Positions 34,064 to 42,425 of a stretch of 64,000 nt of DNA are shown piece after piece. The DNA lies in contig DAHUZH010000004.1 of assembly GCA_027306695.1 (NCBI GenBank), positions 1 through 64,000 of the forward strand, read 5' to 3'. The notes beneath the pieces were generated by a model that did no database searches, was not told where the DNA came from, and saw nothing but the letters and a program-made list of their open reading frames with translations. This DNA comes from Acidobacteriaceae bacterium. Its GTDB lineage: Bacteria; Acidobacteriota; Terriglobia; Terriglobales; Acidobacteriaceae. How positions within the stretch are numbered: position 1 is the first letter of the stretch; every line of letters begins with the position of its first letter. A program made the position numbers and the translations under genes.

Positions 34064-37000
34064 TTATTCCTGTGATGGAGGAGCATCCAGCACAGCCTGG
34101 AACAGTTCTTCTTCATACGCGATGCGGGCCGTCTCAAAGTCGGCGGGAGTGACGATTCCGCCGGATTGGCGGCAGGCGGAAGCCAGAGTTGCGTGCCAGG
34201 CGCGATGCGCCTCTGCCATCCGTGAGGCGGGCGCACCCAATGCATTCATTTGTGTTCCGATCAGGCAATCTTTGTCCGCATCGCAGTCCGGCATGTAATT
34301 CAAATAGGCTGGGCGCTGCGGCAGGATTCTCGCGACGGCGTCCAGACCGCTCAACTGGAGCGCAACTGCCCCGAGTAGGGACGTGGGTTTTGTCCATGGC
34401 ACAGGCTTATGCTGTTTTAGCCACTGGAGCAGTCCGGCCAAATCCATGGGCCTGCCGATGCAATACCCCTGGGCGAAGCGCGCGCCAAAAGCGGCCAACG
34501 CATCGCTGGTTGCGTTGGATTCCACCCCTTCCACCACCAGATCGAGTCCCAGGGACTGCACCATGTGCACCAGGTTCATGAGGAAACGAAGTTGTCTGGG
34601 GTGTTGCTCCAGGCCAGTTACGAACGAGCGGTCCAGTTTGATGACATCCACAGGCAATTCTTTTACTCGCAGCAAGGAGGAATATGCACTCCCGACGTCA
34701 TCGAGGGCGATGCGCGCACCGCTTGCTTTCAAATCCCGGAGCGCCTGCTTCGTACCGGCCACAGACAACGTATCGGCGCGCTCCAGCAATTCCAGGACGA
34801 TGCGGCTGGGCCCGAGCCCGCTGCTTTCAATCTGGCGGCTGAGATCATCGATTGCTTTGGGGTCTGCCAGCGTGCTCGGTTCTAAATTGATGCCTACGTT
34901 CAGGCAAAAACCGATCTTGTCGATAAGTTGCAGGTCCTGAATGCTCTGCGCCAACACCCGATGCGTCAGAGTCGTCAGATCGGAGGCGCTCAGTTGCGGA
35001 AGAAATTCCCCCGGCATTAAAAGGTTGTTGTCCTTGTCCGCCAGCCGCGCCAGTGCTTCGACGCCGGCGACCTTTCCGGTCTGCAGGTTGATGACAGGCT
35101 GGTAATGGACCCGGATGCTGCCCGCGCGGAAGAGCGCAAGGATGGCCTTCTGCCGGAAGGATTTTCGTTCGTCCGCCTGCGCCTGAAACAACATCCAGCG
35201 CTGCTCCGGTTCTTCTTTGTCTTCCTTGAGCGAATAGAGCGCGCGATCGGCATGGCGCAGCAGTTGCTCCGGGGGAGCATCGTCCTGCGGAAAAATGGTC
35301 ACGCCGATGCTGGTACGCACGGCCGTGGTGCGTCCGTTGGAGAGTTGGATCGGGCTTTCCACCGCTGCCTGCACCCGGGCCAGCATAATGGCGAGATCTT
35401 CCTCCTGCTCCAGGTCTTCCAGGATCAGGACGAACTCGTCGCCGCCCATACGGCCCACTGCATCGGTCTGGCGCAAGCTGGACTGGAGACGTTCGGCGAT
35501 GGTCCGCAGCACCAGGTCGCCGGCTGGATGACCGTGCAGATCGTTGACGACCTTAAATCCATCCAGGTCCATCGCAGCGACAGCCAGCAGGCTTTTATGA
35601 CGGCGCGTGCGCGCGACGGACTCTTCCAGCCGCTCCATCAGGCCGCGGCGATTCAAAATGTCGGTCAGAGAATCATGCCGCGCCAGCCACGCCTGATGCT
35701 GACGCTCCTCGTCCAAAATTTGCCGCAGATCGAGGGAATCCAGGCCATGACCGACCAGACGTCCAATCTGTTCGAGCAGTTCGAGCAGTTCCGTATTGAA
35801 GATGTTCGCTTCATGCGACAGCAGCGTGAGCAACGCCCAAAGTTCGCCATCGCGGTACAAGGGGACCACCGCTGTGGCGTGCAACCCATGTTCACGATAA
35901 AAATTCTGGATGACAGGATATTCAGGATCGGTCAGCCGATCGTTGGTGTACTGCAACTGGGAACGACGCCATGCGCGGACGGTAAGGATGCGATTTTCAT
36001 CGTCCGTGTGTACGTTGGGCCGATACCAGTATTCCGTGGATTGGATCGTACTGAATAGTGAGAGTACTTCTATGTCCCCCGATGCATTCGGCTTGCCGAT
36101 CCAGACGTAGGGGAACAAGGCGCTTTCCACCAGCAGATGGCAGAGATCGTCCAGCAGTTCGCGCTCGTTCTGGGCGCGGACCACCAGCTCCGCCGTACCC
36201 ATCAAAGCGCGGTACAGCGCGTTGGTGCGTGCGTCCCTGGCCAGGGCGGTCTTGAGGTTTGTGATGTCGTTCTGAATGCCGATAAAATGCGCGATGCTGC
36301 CAGCATCGTCGCGGACCGGAGCAATGGTGAGAGAGTTCCAGAACATACTGCCGTTCTTGCGATAATTCTTTACCTCCACGGCACATGGTTCACCCTTGCG
36401 CAAAGCCTCGCGGAGAACGTCGAGTTGCGGCTGGGCTGTGTCCGTGCCCTGCAGAAAGCGGCAGTTCTTTCCTAAGGACTCTTCCTGGGTATAGCCAGTG
36501 ATACGTTCAAAAGCGGGGTTGACGTATAGGATGGGAAGATCGCTGACCGTTGCGTCCGCGATGAGAATGCCGTTGGCGGAGGCGTCCATCGCGGTCTTAT
36601 AAAGCGACAGAGTCTGCTGTTTTTGTTGCAGAGACTCCATCAGGCGAAGCCGCTCCAGCGCAATGCTGAGCAATGCATGCAGATGGGCGACAAGCTGGCG
36701 CATCTCCGGCTGTGCAAAGAAATTTATCCGCTTGCTGTACAGAACGAGGATGTCGCGCTGGCCCGCGCTGCCGGTGACAGGTACCGCGCAGGAGGAGCGC
36801 CAGCCGAAACGCAGGCCGCGCTCCCGCCAGAACGCTGTTAGACCGGGATCGTCGGGATCGGCCCAGTTGTTTGTATATTCAGGTTCTCCTGTTTTCCAAC
36901 TGCGCAATAAAGGGCTGTGCAAATTTTCGCGCAAGTGGATCACGTTCCCAGCCAGATATTCGGTGACACCATCGCCACAGACAAATGCGTGATGTATCGT

Positions 37001-37624
37001 CCCATCCTGGCTGGGAGTTCCCAGCCAGAGGCCATCGATGGCGACCGTTTTAAGGAGAAATTCCGCCAGGCAGGGATAAAGCATATCGATAGAAGTCACC
37101 AATAACAGCAGACGATCGAGCTGGAATGGCAGTTCGCGCAGACGGTGCGCAGATTCCTGTTCCTGGGAATACGCGGCCGTCTGCATGGAAAGATCGTGAA
37201 GCAGGCGGCCTATCATCAGCGACAACAACTGCCAGCGTTCCTCCGCGGAAAGGTGCAGAGTATCCAGGTGCCAGACCAAATGACACGCATACGATTGATA
37301 GATTTTGGAGGGCCAATCGGGAAGGACATGATGCCGATATTGCTCCCGGCCCATGTGATGCGCAGCTTCCTGCCACTGCTTTGGGTCCAGGTGGGGACTT
37401 AGAAGGTACTGAAGATGGTTTTTCTGCGCCTGTTGCAGAAGACGGAGTTGGTGGGTTGAAAGAGCGCGCGCCGCTGCGCCGTGCCTGGGGTCCTGCTCCA
37501 GCGACGCATACAATTCCGTCGTGAATGCGTCAATTGTGCCTGTCAACTGCTCCGGATGAAAGTTGATGGGCAATCTCCAGCGACTGAGGGGTTCAATTTG
37601 AGATGCTATTGGCTCGCGCAACAC
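34064..37624 (-). CDS. Globin-like/GAF/LOV/GAF/GGDEF/EAL c-di-GMP signalling protein
   Basis: This 1186-residue soluble multidomain protein is predicted to make and/or degrade c-di-GMP. In order it has a helical globin-like region (about 25-155), a GAF-like domain (165-330), and a PAS domain (345-460) with the LOV signature GKNCRFLQ (385-392, Cys388). A second GAF-like domain follows (475-635), then GGDEF (650-810) with an intact GGDEF at 727-731 and I-site RQTD at 718-721, and EAL (825-1070) with EAL at 856-858, DDVG at 975-978 and EGVES at 1032-1036. A 110-residue helical tail follows. No membrane span is seen. The start is GTG 37624 or the adjacent TTG; neither has a clear ribosome-binding site. 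Confidence 0.9.
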   Translation of the reverse strand: MLREPIASQIEPLSRWRLPINFHPEQLTGTIDAFTTELYASLEQDPRHGAAARALSTHQLRLLQQAQKNHLQYLLSPHLDPKQWQEAAHHMGREQYRHHVLPDWPSKIYQSYACHLVWHLDTLHLSAEERWQLLSLMIGRLLHDLSMQTAAYSQEQESAHRLRELPFQLDRLLLLVTSIDMLYPCLAEFLLKTVAIDGLWLGTPSQDGTIHHAFVCGDGVTEYLAGNVIHLRENLHSPLLRSWKTGEPEYTNNWADPDDPGLTAFWRERGLRFGWRSSCAVPVTGSAGQRDILVLYSKRINFFAQPEMRQLVAHLHALLSIALERLRLMESLQQKQQTLSLYKTAMDASANGILIADATVSDLPILYVNPAFERITGYTQEESLGKNCRFLQGTDTAQPQLDVLREALRKGEPCAVEVKNYRKNGSMFWNSLTIAPVRDDAGSIAHFIGIQNDITNLKTALARDARTNALYRALMGTAELVVRAQNERELLDDLCHLLVESALFPYVWIGKPNASGDIEVLSLFSTIQSTEYWYRPNVHTDDENRILTVRAWRRSQLQYTNDRLTDPEYPVIQNFYREHGLHATAVVPLYRDGELWALLTLLSHEANIFNTELLELLEQIGRLVGHGLDSLDLRQILDEERQHQAWLARHDSLTDILNRRGLMERLEESVARTRRHKSLLAVAAMDLDGFKVVNDLHGHPAGDLVLRTIAERLQSSLRQTDAVGRMGGDEFVLILEDLEQEEDLAIMLARVQAAVESPIQLSNGRTTAVRTSIGVTIFPQDDAPPEQLLRHADRALYSLKEDKEEPEQRWMLFQAQADERKSFRQKAILALFRAGSIRVHYQPVINLQTGKVAGVEALARLADKDNNLLMPGEFLPQLSASDLTTLTHRVLAQSIQDLQLIDKIGFCLNVGINLEPSTLADPKAIDDLSRQIESSGLGPSRIVLELLERADTLSVAGTKQALRDLKASGARIALDDVGSAYSSLLRVKELPVDVIKLDRSFVTGLEQHPRQLRFLMNLVHMVQSLGLDLVVEGVESNATSDALAAFGARFAQGYCIGRPMDLAGLLQWLKQHKPVPWTKPTSLLGAVALQLSGLDAVARILPQRPAYLNYMPDCDADKDCLIGTQMNALGAPASRMAEAHRAWHATLASACRQSGGIVTPADFETARIAYEEELFQAVLDAPPSQE

Positions 37625-37907
37625 ATATTGAGTCTACTGCCAGAGCGGGCCAGAAACGCAGTGTATTCCGGCTTCCTTGGCACCATTCCACGATCCATTG
37701 CAACAGTAAATCAAACAATTTTTAAATTTTATACACTTTGCATCCGAAGTGGTCTCTCAAACGGGAAACAGGCGTTTCAAAATGGGATTGCGTTCGCCGG
37801 TTTCTTGTTGGCATATTGCCACGAACCTCGCGGGTTGGAATGCGCAGCCAATTTTTTGTAGTTAATTACAGCGGATTGATGGTTCGTGTAGCTCGATGAC
37901 AAGCAGA
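37625..37907. other. Non-coding region upstream of the c-di-GMP protein
   Basis: I see no gene in these 283 bases. They should contain the minus-strand promoter of the 1186-residue signalling protein. An A+T-rich stretch near 37708-37740 (AAACAATTTTTAAATTTTATAC) is the likeliest promoter area, but no boxes are convincing. The right part of the gap is a dispersed inverted repeat (37908-38030). Confidence 0.45.
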
Positions 37908-38030
37908 GTCATTCTGAACCCTTCGACTCCGCTCAGGGCAGGCTCCGCGTAGCGAGTGAAGAATCTAGACAATACTGGCCTGGGCTGCGTCGCCATCACC
38001 CTCTGGATTCTTCGCTGCGCTCAGAATGAC
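37908..38030. repeat. Dispersed inverted-repeat element
   Basis: The left arm GTCATTCTGAACCCTTCGAC (with GAGTGAAGAATCTAGAC further in) is mirrored by a right arm GGATTCTTCGCTGCGCTCAG ending AATGAC at 38030. The arms match closely at their outer 10-12 bases and around GAAGAATC/GATTCTTC. It is the same family as the element at 16381-16460, with a longer middle. It follows the stop of the glycoside-hydrolase-like gene on the minus strand. Confidence 0.8.
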
Positions 38031-38079
38031 TCACCCTATTTTTGAAATCAGTATCTGTAAATCTGCTTTCATACATCGA

Positions 38080-40281
38080 CTACTGAGGTACATTTTGTAC
38101 TACGCCGCGTACCACAACAATGGAGGCCGGAGGCAGGTCATACCGCGTGGTGCTGTTGGCGGTTTGGGTTGCGTGCAAAATGGGGCCGTCTGGCCTGGCC
38201 ACGCCAACGGGATAAGCGGGTTGCATCGCCAGATTGGTTGAATCGCCGTGCGCCATGGGCAAAAGACCCACAGGATGCCACGCATACTGCGCCTTTCCAA
38301 AAATGGAGATTTGGACCGGCCCGGAAAAAGATTCTTGTGTCTGGCCCTGACCGGCGAAGACGATGCGGACTTTGTGGGCATTCTCCTGATCTTTATTGAC
38401 AATCATCAGTGCCCACTGCCCGTCGGGGCGATGCAGTGCATAGGCCGTCACTAAAGTATTTCCCGCCCCGTCCTGAATGTCGCTGGTCGCGGCATACGCG
38501 CGATTCACCTTGTCGCCCGGCTGCACCCACTCCCGATTGATGAGTTGGCTGGCAAAGAACTGCGCCAGCAGTTGTTGAATTTTGTAATTCGCATCCACGG
38601 TGAACATGCCGAAGGTTCCCAGCGAGCCATTGCAGCCGCGCTCGATTTGCAAAGGCAGGTCATGGAAGTAATACACGGCGTTGCCTCCGGCATTCAGAAA
38701 GGAGCCGATATAGTCCGCGAGCCACAGGCCGGAGAAGATGTCCATGTATGTCTCGGTGGCTGCGGCGGACAGGTTCGACTCGGTAATGAACATGGGGGTC
38801 TTGGCGGGCAGGCCGTCCTCTCGCCAGACTTGGACAATGTGGCTGACCAACGCAGGCTCTTCGTACAGGCTGCTCCATGGAATTTGGCAGGGCGTGTAGG
38901 GGTAATGCTCAAACGAAAAAAACGCAAGGTCATCGAGCCGGTGATGACTGCGCAGATAGTTCAGAAAGCGAGTGAACCAGGAAGCGTTACCATTGGCGTC
39001 CGGCCAGGTGAGGATGTCGGCATTTGTCCCCTGGAACGATGGCCCGCCGAGCTTCAGCGCGGGGTCCACCTTATGCAGCGCCGTTGCCCATTGGAGGTAT
39101 AACGCTGCATAATCTTCTGGCGACATGTACTGGCCATCCGCCTCCTCACCCATCTCCACATAGGAGATGGGATATTTTCGCGCTTCGAGATAAGCGATCT
39201 CGGCGGCAGCGTTGTCGGGCGTGTCGTAGATCATTGCCACCGGAACCATCGCGGGCAATCCACGGGTGACTCCGCTGGTAAAGAAGAGGTCGAACCCCAT
39301 CTGCGCCTGGCGAGTATTTTTCAGGTCCGATGGTGCATGCCATGGGTCGACCGAGGAGCAGAGGGTCGCTGTCTGCTCCTGGTCCGGCGTGTGGCGAACG
39401 ATGTCGTGAAATTCTCCGTCCGGCGTTACCGTGCCGAAGTACAGTTCGCGAATCGCGTAGCCGACGCAATTGCGCGGATCGGCAGCGCCGTGCGAGTCGC
39501 AGGTGTTGGAAGATTTTGTCATCCATATCCGTACGAAGCGGACAGGGAAGGGCGCATCGGCGACACGAATCGTCTGCGTGCCGCCACTGCCCTCCTGCAC
39601 GACGCCGTGAGGAAAGGTCTGCCAGATGCCGAGCGTCGGATAGCGAATCGGGTCGAGGCCGGTCCAGTATTGGATGGCAAAATTCTTTGCGTAGGGCTCG
39701 GCCCATGCAACACGGATGGCATCGGCGCGCTGCAACGAAGCGAGATCGAGCAGGATCCATTGCGGATGGAGCACGTCCTCTTCGCCGGTAAAACGGCGGG
39801 TCAGGTAGGGATTGCTCTTCCAGTACGTGCTCCGGTCGCCGTCGGTGAGTCGGGAATATCCACTGATGTCCACGCCGTCATTGCGTGTAAAGCCGCGATG
39901 GGGCAATTCGTACCCATACGAGTGACGAATCATCGTGGCAGACGTGGACGAGCCGGTGAAGTAGCCTTTGCCGCGGGGATCGCTCCATGCGCCGTTCGGG
40001 TTCCAGTGCCACGCCTCGACGGACAGTTCCGTATTCTGCCGATAGGTGATGGGCTGCCAGCCTGCTGCCAGCACCTGTTGGATCGTGGCGGGATCGATGT
40101 CCTTGTCGATGGCCGCAACGGGAATACGGTCGATGCCTGCGCCCAGCGTTTGATTGGGTATGAAGCGGTTGGTTGCGTGTCCCGGCATGATATCGACGCG
40201 GATGGTCTGCGCCGCCGCGGACATGGTCAGCAGCACGCTGGAAAAAAAGAGCAGCAACAGAAGTCGGCTTACCAGGCGCAA
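38080..40281 (-). CDS. Secreted glycoside-hydrolase-like protein (clan GH-A-type barrel with discoidin-like domain)
   Basis: This is a predicted exported carbohydrate-active enzyme of 733 residues. TTG 40281 with AAGGAAG six bases upstream yields a classic signal peptide (MRLVSRLLLLLFFSSVLLT..SAAAQ); no nearby ATG fits. A discoidin-like beta domain (about residues 150-260: SGYSRLTDGDRSTYW, WILLDLASLQRADAIRVAWA) is followed by a barrel-like domain with ISYVEMGEEADG as the probable acid/base strand and MFITESNLSA as the probable nucleophile strand. A C-terminal beta-sandwich with WALMIVNKDQENAH follows. I cannot name the family. The substrate is unknown, but alpha-L-arabinofuranosidase or GH39/GH51-like activities are reasonable guesses. 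Confidence 0.7.
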   Translation of the reverse strand: MRLVSRLLLLLFFSSVLLTMSAAAQTIRVDIMPGHATNRFIPNQTLGAGIDRIPVAAIDKDIDPATIQQVLAAGWQPITYRQNTELSVEAWHWNPNGAWSDPRGKGYFTGSSTSATMIRHSYGYELPHRGFTRNDGVDISGYSRLTDGDRSTYWKSNPYLTRRFTGEEDVLHPQWILLDLASLQRADAIRVAWAEPYAKNFAIQYWTGLDPIRYPTLGIWQTFPHGVVQEGSGGTQTIRVADAPFPVRFVRIWMTKSSNTCDSHGAADPRNCVGYAIRELYFGTVTPDGEFHDIVRHTPDQEQTATLCSSVDPWHAPSDLKNTRQAQMGFDLFFTSGVTRGLPAMVPVAMIYDTPDNAAAEIAYLEARKYPISYVEMGEEADGQYMSPEDYAALYLQWATALHKVDPALKLGGPSFQGTNADILTWPDANGNASWFTRFLNYLRSHHRLDDLAFFSFEHYPYTPCQIPWSSLYEEPALVSHIVQVWREDGLPAKTPMFITESNLSAAATETYMDIFSGLWLADYIGSFLNAGGNAVYYFHDLPLQIERGCNGSLGTFGMFTVDANYKIQQLLAQFFASQLINREWVQPGDKVNRAYAATSDIQDGAGNTLVTAYALHRPDGQWALMIVNKDQENAHKVRIVFAGQGQTQESFSGPVQISIFGKAQYAWHPVGLLPMAHGDSTNLAMQPAYPVGVARPDGPILHATQTANSTTRYDLPPASIVVVRGVVQNVPQ

Positions 40282-40464
40282 CGTTTCTTCCTTAAAAAAA
40301 CATGCATCCAGACTTGTTCCAAACCATAGCAGACTCAACAACTTTTTTGTTCGCGTCGCACATGCACTTGACGGCTCGCTGGCCAACGCGCCATAGTATC
40401 CGTACACGGGAAAGGAGGGCGATCCAAAGAATGAAAAATATTGAAGGAAGTTGTAGCAGCTTAC

Positions 40465-40617
40465 GTGAGGTGACTGGGGCTTAGCGGGCGTCCAACGCCA
40501 GTCCTGACGGTCGCAAGCAATACGTCGAGGCCCACCTGCGGGGACGCCTCCAGTCAATCCAACCACTCACCGGCCACGGCCTGTCGTCTTATTGAAGACG
40601 GCAGGCCGTTGGTTTTT
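40465..40617 (+). ncRNA. Candidate structured small RNA with intrinsic terminator
   Basis: Nested complementary pairs form a rod: GTGAG (40465-40469) with CTCAC (40566-40570), TGACTGG (40471-40477) with CCAGTCA (40550-40556), GGCGTCC (40487-40493) with GGACGCC (40542-40548), and CCTGACG (40503-40509) with CGTCGAGG (40523-40530, one bulge). A very strong terminator follows. No open reading frame fits. The flanking genes both point away from a plus-strand start here or converge on it, so the RNA cannot be a leader of a known gene. A 6S-like role is possible but unproven. The 5' end is uncertain. Confidence 0.55.
40577..40617 (+). terminator. Strong intrinsic terminator of the candidate small RNA
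   Basis: CGGCCTGTCGTCTT (40577-40590), loop ATTG, and AAGACGGCAGGCCG (40595-40608) make a 14-pair stem with one G-T pair, followed by TTGGTTTTT. This is the clearest terminator in the window and is oriented on the plus strand. It ends seven bases before the stop of the convergent gene at 40624. Confidence 0.88.
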
Positions 40618-40623
40618 GCAAAG

Positions 40624-41433
40624 TCATCGCGAATTCTCAAGGGCATTCAGTATCTCGATGAATTTCGGACCCAGTTCCGTCAATTTAACGCTCGGAATCT
40701 GAAACCCAAACATTGCGTACCTAACCACGCAGTAGAGATCTACACAAAGGGGAAGAAAGCATTTGCGTGCTGTTGCATCTTCTTGCTGGGAGGGTTGTGC
40801 GACGCAGAATTGAACGCCGGTCTCGTGCATGTAATTTGCAAGAGACGGTTCCGTGCAATGCACAAAGGCGGAGGGTCCATGGTAGTGAATTGCATAATGA
40901 TGCTCGCGTCGTTGAGGGGTATTGGTATCGCCATCTAACGGATGGTCGCAAGTTGCGGCCTTGTAAGTGAGTGAACTACGTCCCAATTCACGGGCCCATC
41001 GGCCGTCTGCCTTTTTAGAATCAGTCTCAGCAAGATCAATTCCGGCTTCTCTGAGGAACTTTTCTGCCTCCTCTTTTAGCGCGGGGTCTAATATTTTCTC
41101 GAACCAATACGCTTTCTCATATTTGCCATAAATCAAAAACCCTCTCGCACGTTCGTCACGCTTCTCAGGATCGGCTGTGATAAAGCGCATCGTAAAGCTA
41201 CATTCGACAAGAGAACGAGAGAGACCGAATGCTTCGTCGGGGAACCCATTTTCCATGAGCACCAAAATCGCCCGCGAAAGTGCGAAGGCTTTGGAAATCA
41301 TTAACAATGCGACCCAGTCGTAAGGCTCATTTTTTCTCGGGTAAATCTTCAGCGCAGAAACTTCTATTTCCATTTCAGAAATACGTGTGCGAGTTAGCTC
41401 AGTCGCCTGAATAATCTGGGCATCATCAAACAT
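40624..41433 (-). CDS. DUF5677-like protein of low G+C content
   Basis: This 269-residue soluble, mostly helical protein has the look of the DUF5677 family (helices with ALSRAILVLMENGFPDEAFGLSRSLVECSFTMRFI), whose function is unknown. It starts at ATG 41433. Its base composition differs from its neighbours: two sampled 60-base lines (41041 and 41101) have 29 and 26 G+C, against 44 of 60 in thiG at 41641. This suggests acquisition by transfer. It is flanked by the small-RNA terminator and by thiG on the opposite strand. No mobile-element gene is adjacent. Confidence 0.7.
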   Translation of the reverse strand: MFDDAQIIQATELTRTRISEMEIEVSALKIYPRKNEPYDWVALLMISKAFALSRAILVLMENGFPDEAFGLSRSLVECSFTMRFITADPEKRDERARGFLIYGKYEKAYWFEKILDPALKEEAEKFLREAGIDLAETDSKKADGRWARELGRSSLTYKAATCDHPLDGDTNTPQRREHHYAIHYHGPSAFVHCTEPSLANYMHETGVQFCVAQPSQQEDATARKCFLPLCVDLYCVVRYAMFGFQIPSVKLTELGPKFIEILNALENSR

Positions 41434-41544
41434 TCTTTGTCCTCGCGTTTATCACGTATGAGAATCGAATGTAAAAACTCAAAGGGCCATCCTGCTAGCT
41501 GAATTGTAGATGCGAAGATATTTAGCGCGGAACCACAGGCGCAC

Positions 41545-41550
41545 TACAAT
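41545..41550 (+). promoter_or_regulatory. Possible -10 box placing the thiG transcript start at its ATG
   Basis: TACAAT lies only six bases before the thiG ATG (41557). If it is the -10 box, transcription would begin at or next to the start codon and the mRNA would have no leader. This agrees with the lack of a ribosome-binding site. No good -35 is visible, and no TPP riboswitch (THI box) is present in 41434-41556. Confidence 0.3.
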
Positions 41551-41556
41551 ACATAT

Positions 41557-42327
41557 ATGGAACCTCTTGTCATTGCGGGGAAGGCCTTTCAGTCGCGCCT
41601 GATTGTCGGCACAGGAAAGTATAAGGACGGGGCGGAGATGCAGCGGGCCATCGAGGCCTCCGGTGCGGAGATGGTGACGGTCGCGGTGCGGCGCGTGAAC
41701 CTGGACCGCAGCAAGGAGAGCCTGCTCGACTTTATCGATCCGCAGCGCTATTTTTTGCTCCCCAACACCGCCGGATGTTACACCGCTGAGGAGGCCATCC
41801 GCGCCGCGCGATTGGGCAGGGAAGTCGGCCTGTCGAATTGGGTGAAGATCGAGGTGATAGGGGATCAGCGGACGCTCTATCCCGATGTTCTGGCGACCGT
41901 GGAAGCGACCAGCGTACTGGTGAAAGAAGGCTTTACCGTTCTTCCCTATACGTCGGATGACATTGTAGTTGCAAAGAAATTGATTGACGCTGGCGCGGCT
42001 GCGGTGATGCCTCTCGGCGCGCCGATTGGCAGCGGTCTGGGGATTCAAAATGTGGCGAATTTGCGGATTCTGCGAGAACTCATTACGGAGGTCCCGCTGA
42101 TCGTGGATGCGGGCGTGGGGACGGCTTCCGATGCGGCTCTGGCGATGGAGCTGGGCGCGGACGCGGTGCTGATGAACTCTGGCATTGCGCTGGCCGACGA
42201 CCCGGTACTGATGGCCGAAGCCATGCAGCACGCCATCCTGGCGGGCCGACAGGCATATTGCGCCGGACGCATGCCGCGCAAACTTTACGCCACGGCGTCA
42301 TCCCCCTTGGAAGGGATTTCCCGCTGA
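41557..42327 (+). CDS. thiG: Thiazole synthase
   Basis: ThiG forms the thiazole phosphate moiety of thiamine from deoxyxylulose 5-phosphate, dehydroglycine and ThiS-thiocarboxylate. The 256-residue (beta/alpha)8 protein has the Schiff-base lysine in [10 protein letters not shown] (Lys97), the phosphate-binding region [13 protein letters not shown] and [29 protein letters not shown], all matching the family. It stands without thiS, thiF, thiH or thiO in this window, so the rest of the pathway must be elsewhere. It lacks a visible ribosome-binding site. Confidence 0.97.
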   Translation: MEPLVIAGKAFQSRLIVGTGKYKDGAEMQRAIEASGAEMVTVAVRRVNLDRSKESLLDFIDPQRYFLLPNTAGCYTAEEAIRAARLGREVGLSNWVKIEVIGDQRTLYPDVLATVEATSVLVKEGFTVLPYTSDDIVVAKKLIDAGAAAVMPLGAPIGSGLGIQNVANLRILRELITEVPLIVDAGVGTASDAALAMELGADAVLMNSGIALADDPVLMAEAMQHAILAGRQAYCAGRMPRKLYATASSPLEGISR

Positions 42328-42364
42328 TGTCCTGTTTCATGAATTTGTTCGAGATTTGCTGAAA

Positions 42365-42394
42365 CGCAGGTCCCTCCATTGCGGTTGGGATGAC
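42365..42394. repeat. Dispersed repeat, right half only (thiG-ruvC gap)
   Basis: CGCAGGTCCCTCCATTGCGG then TTGGGATGAC differs at only two or three positions from the copy at 28006. It lies 38 bases after the thiG stop and 31 bases before the ruvC start. Confidence 0.75.
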
Positions 42395-42425
42395 AAGCCG
42401 ATTCAGGTAAACGCGCAAGGAAGCC

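Noticed and set aside
37830-37845. Sigma-54 promoter at TTGGCATATTGCC
   Set aside because: The distance between the GG and GC elements is too short for a -24/-12 promoter.
41434-41556. TPP riboswitch upstream of thiG
   Set aside because: I looked for the conserved CTGAGA and the downstream THI-box segments and found none in the 123-base gap.
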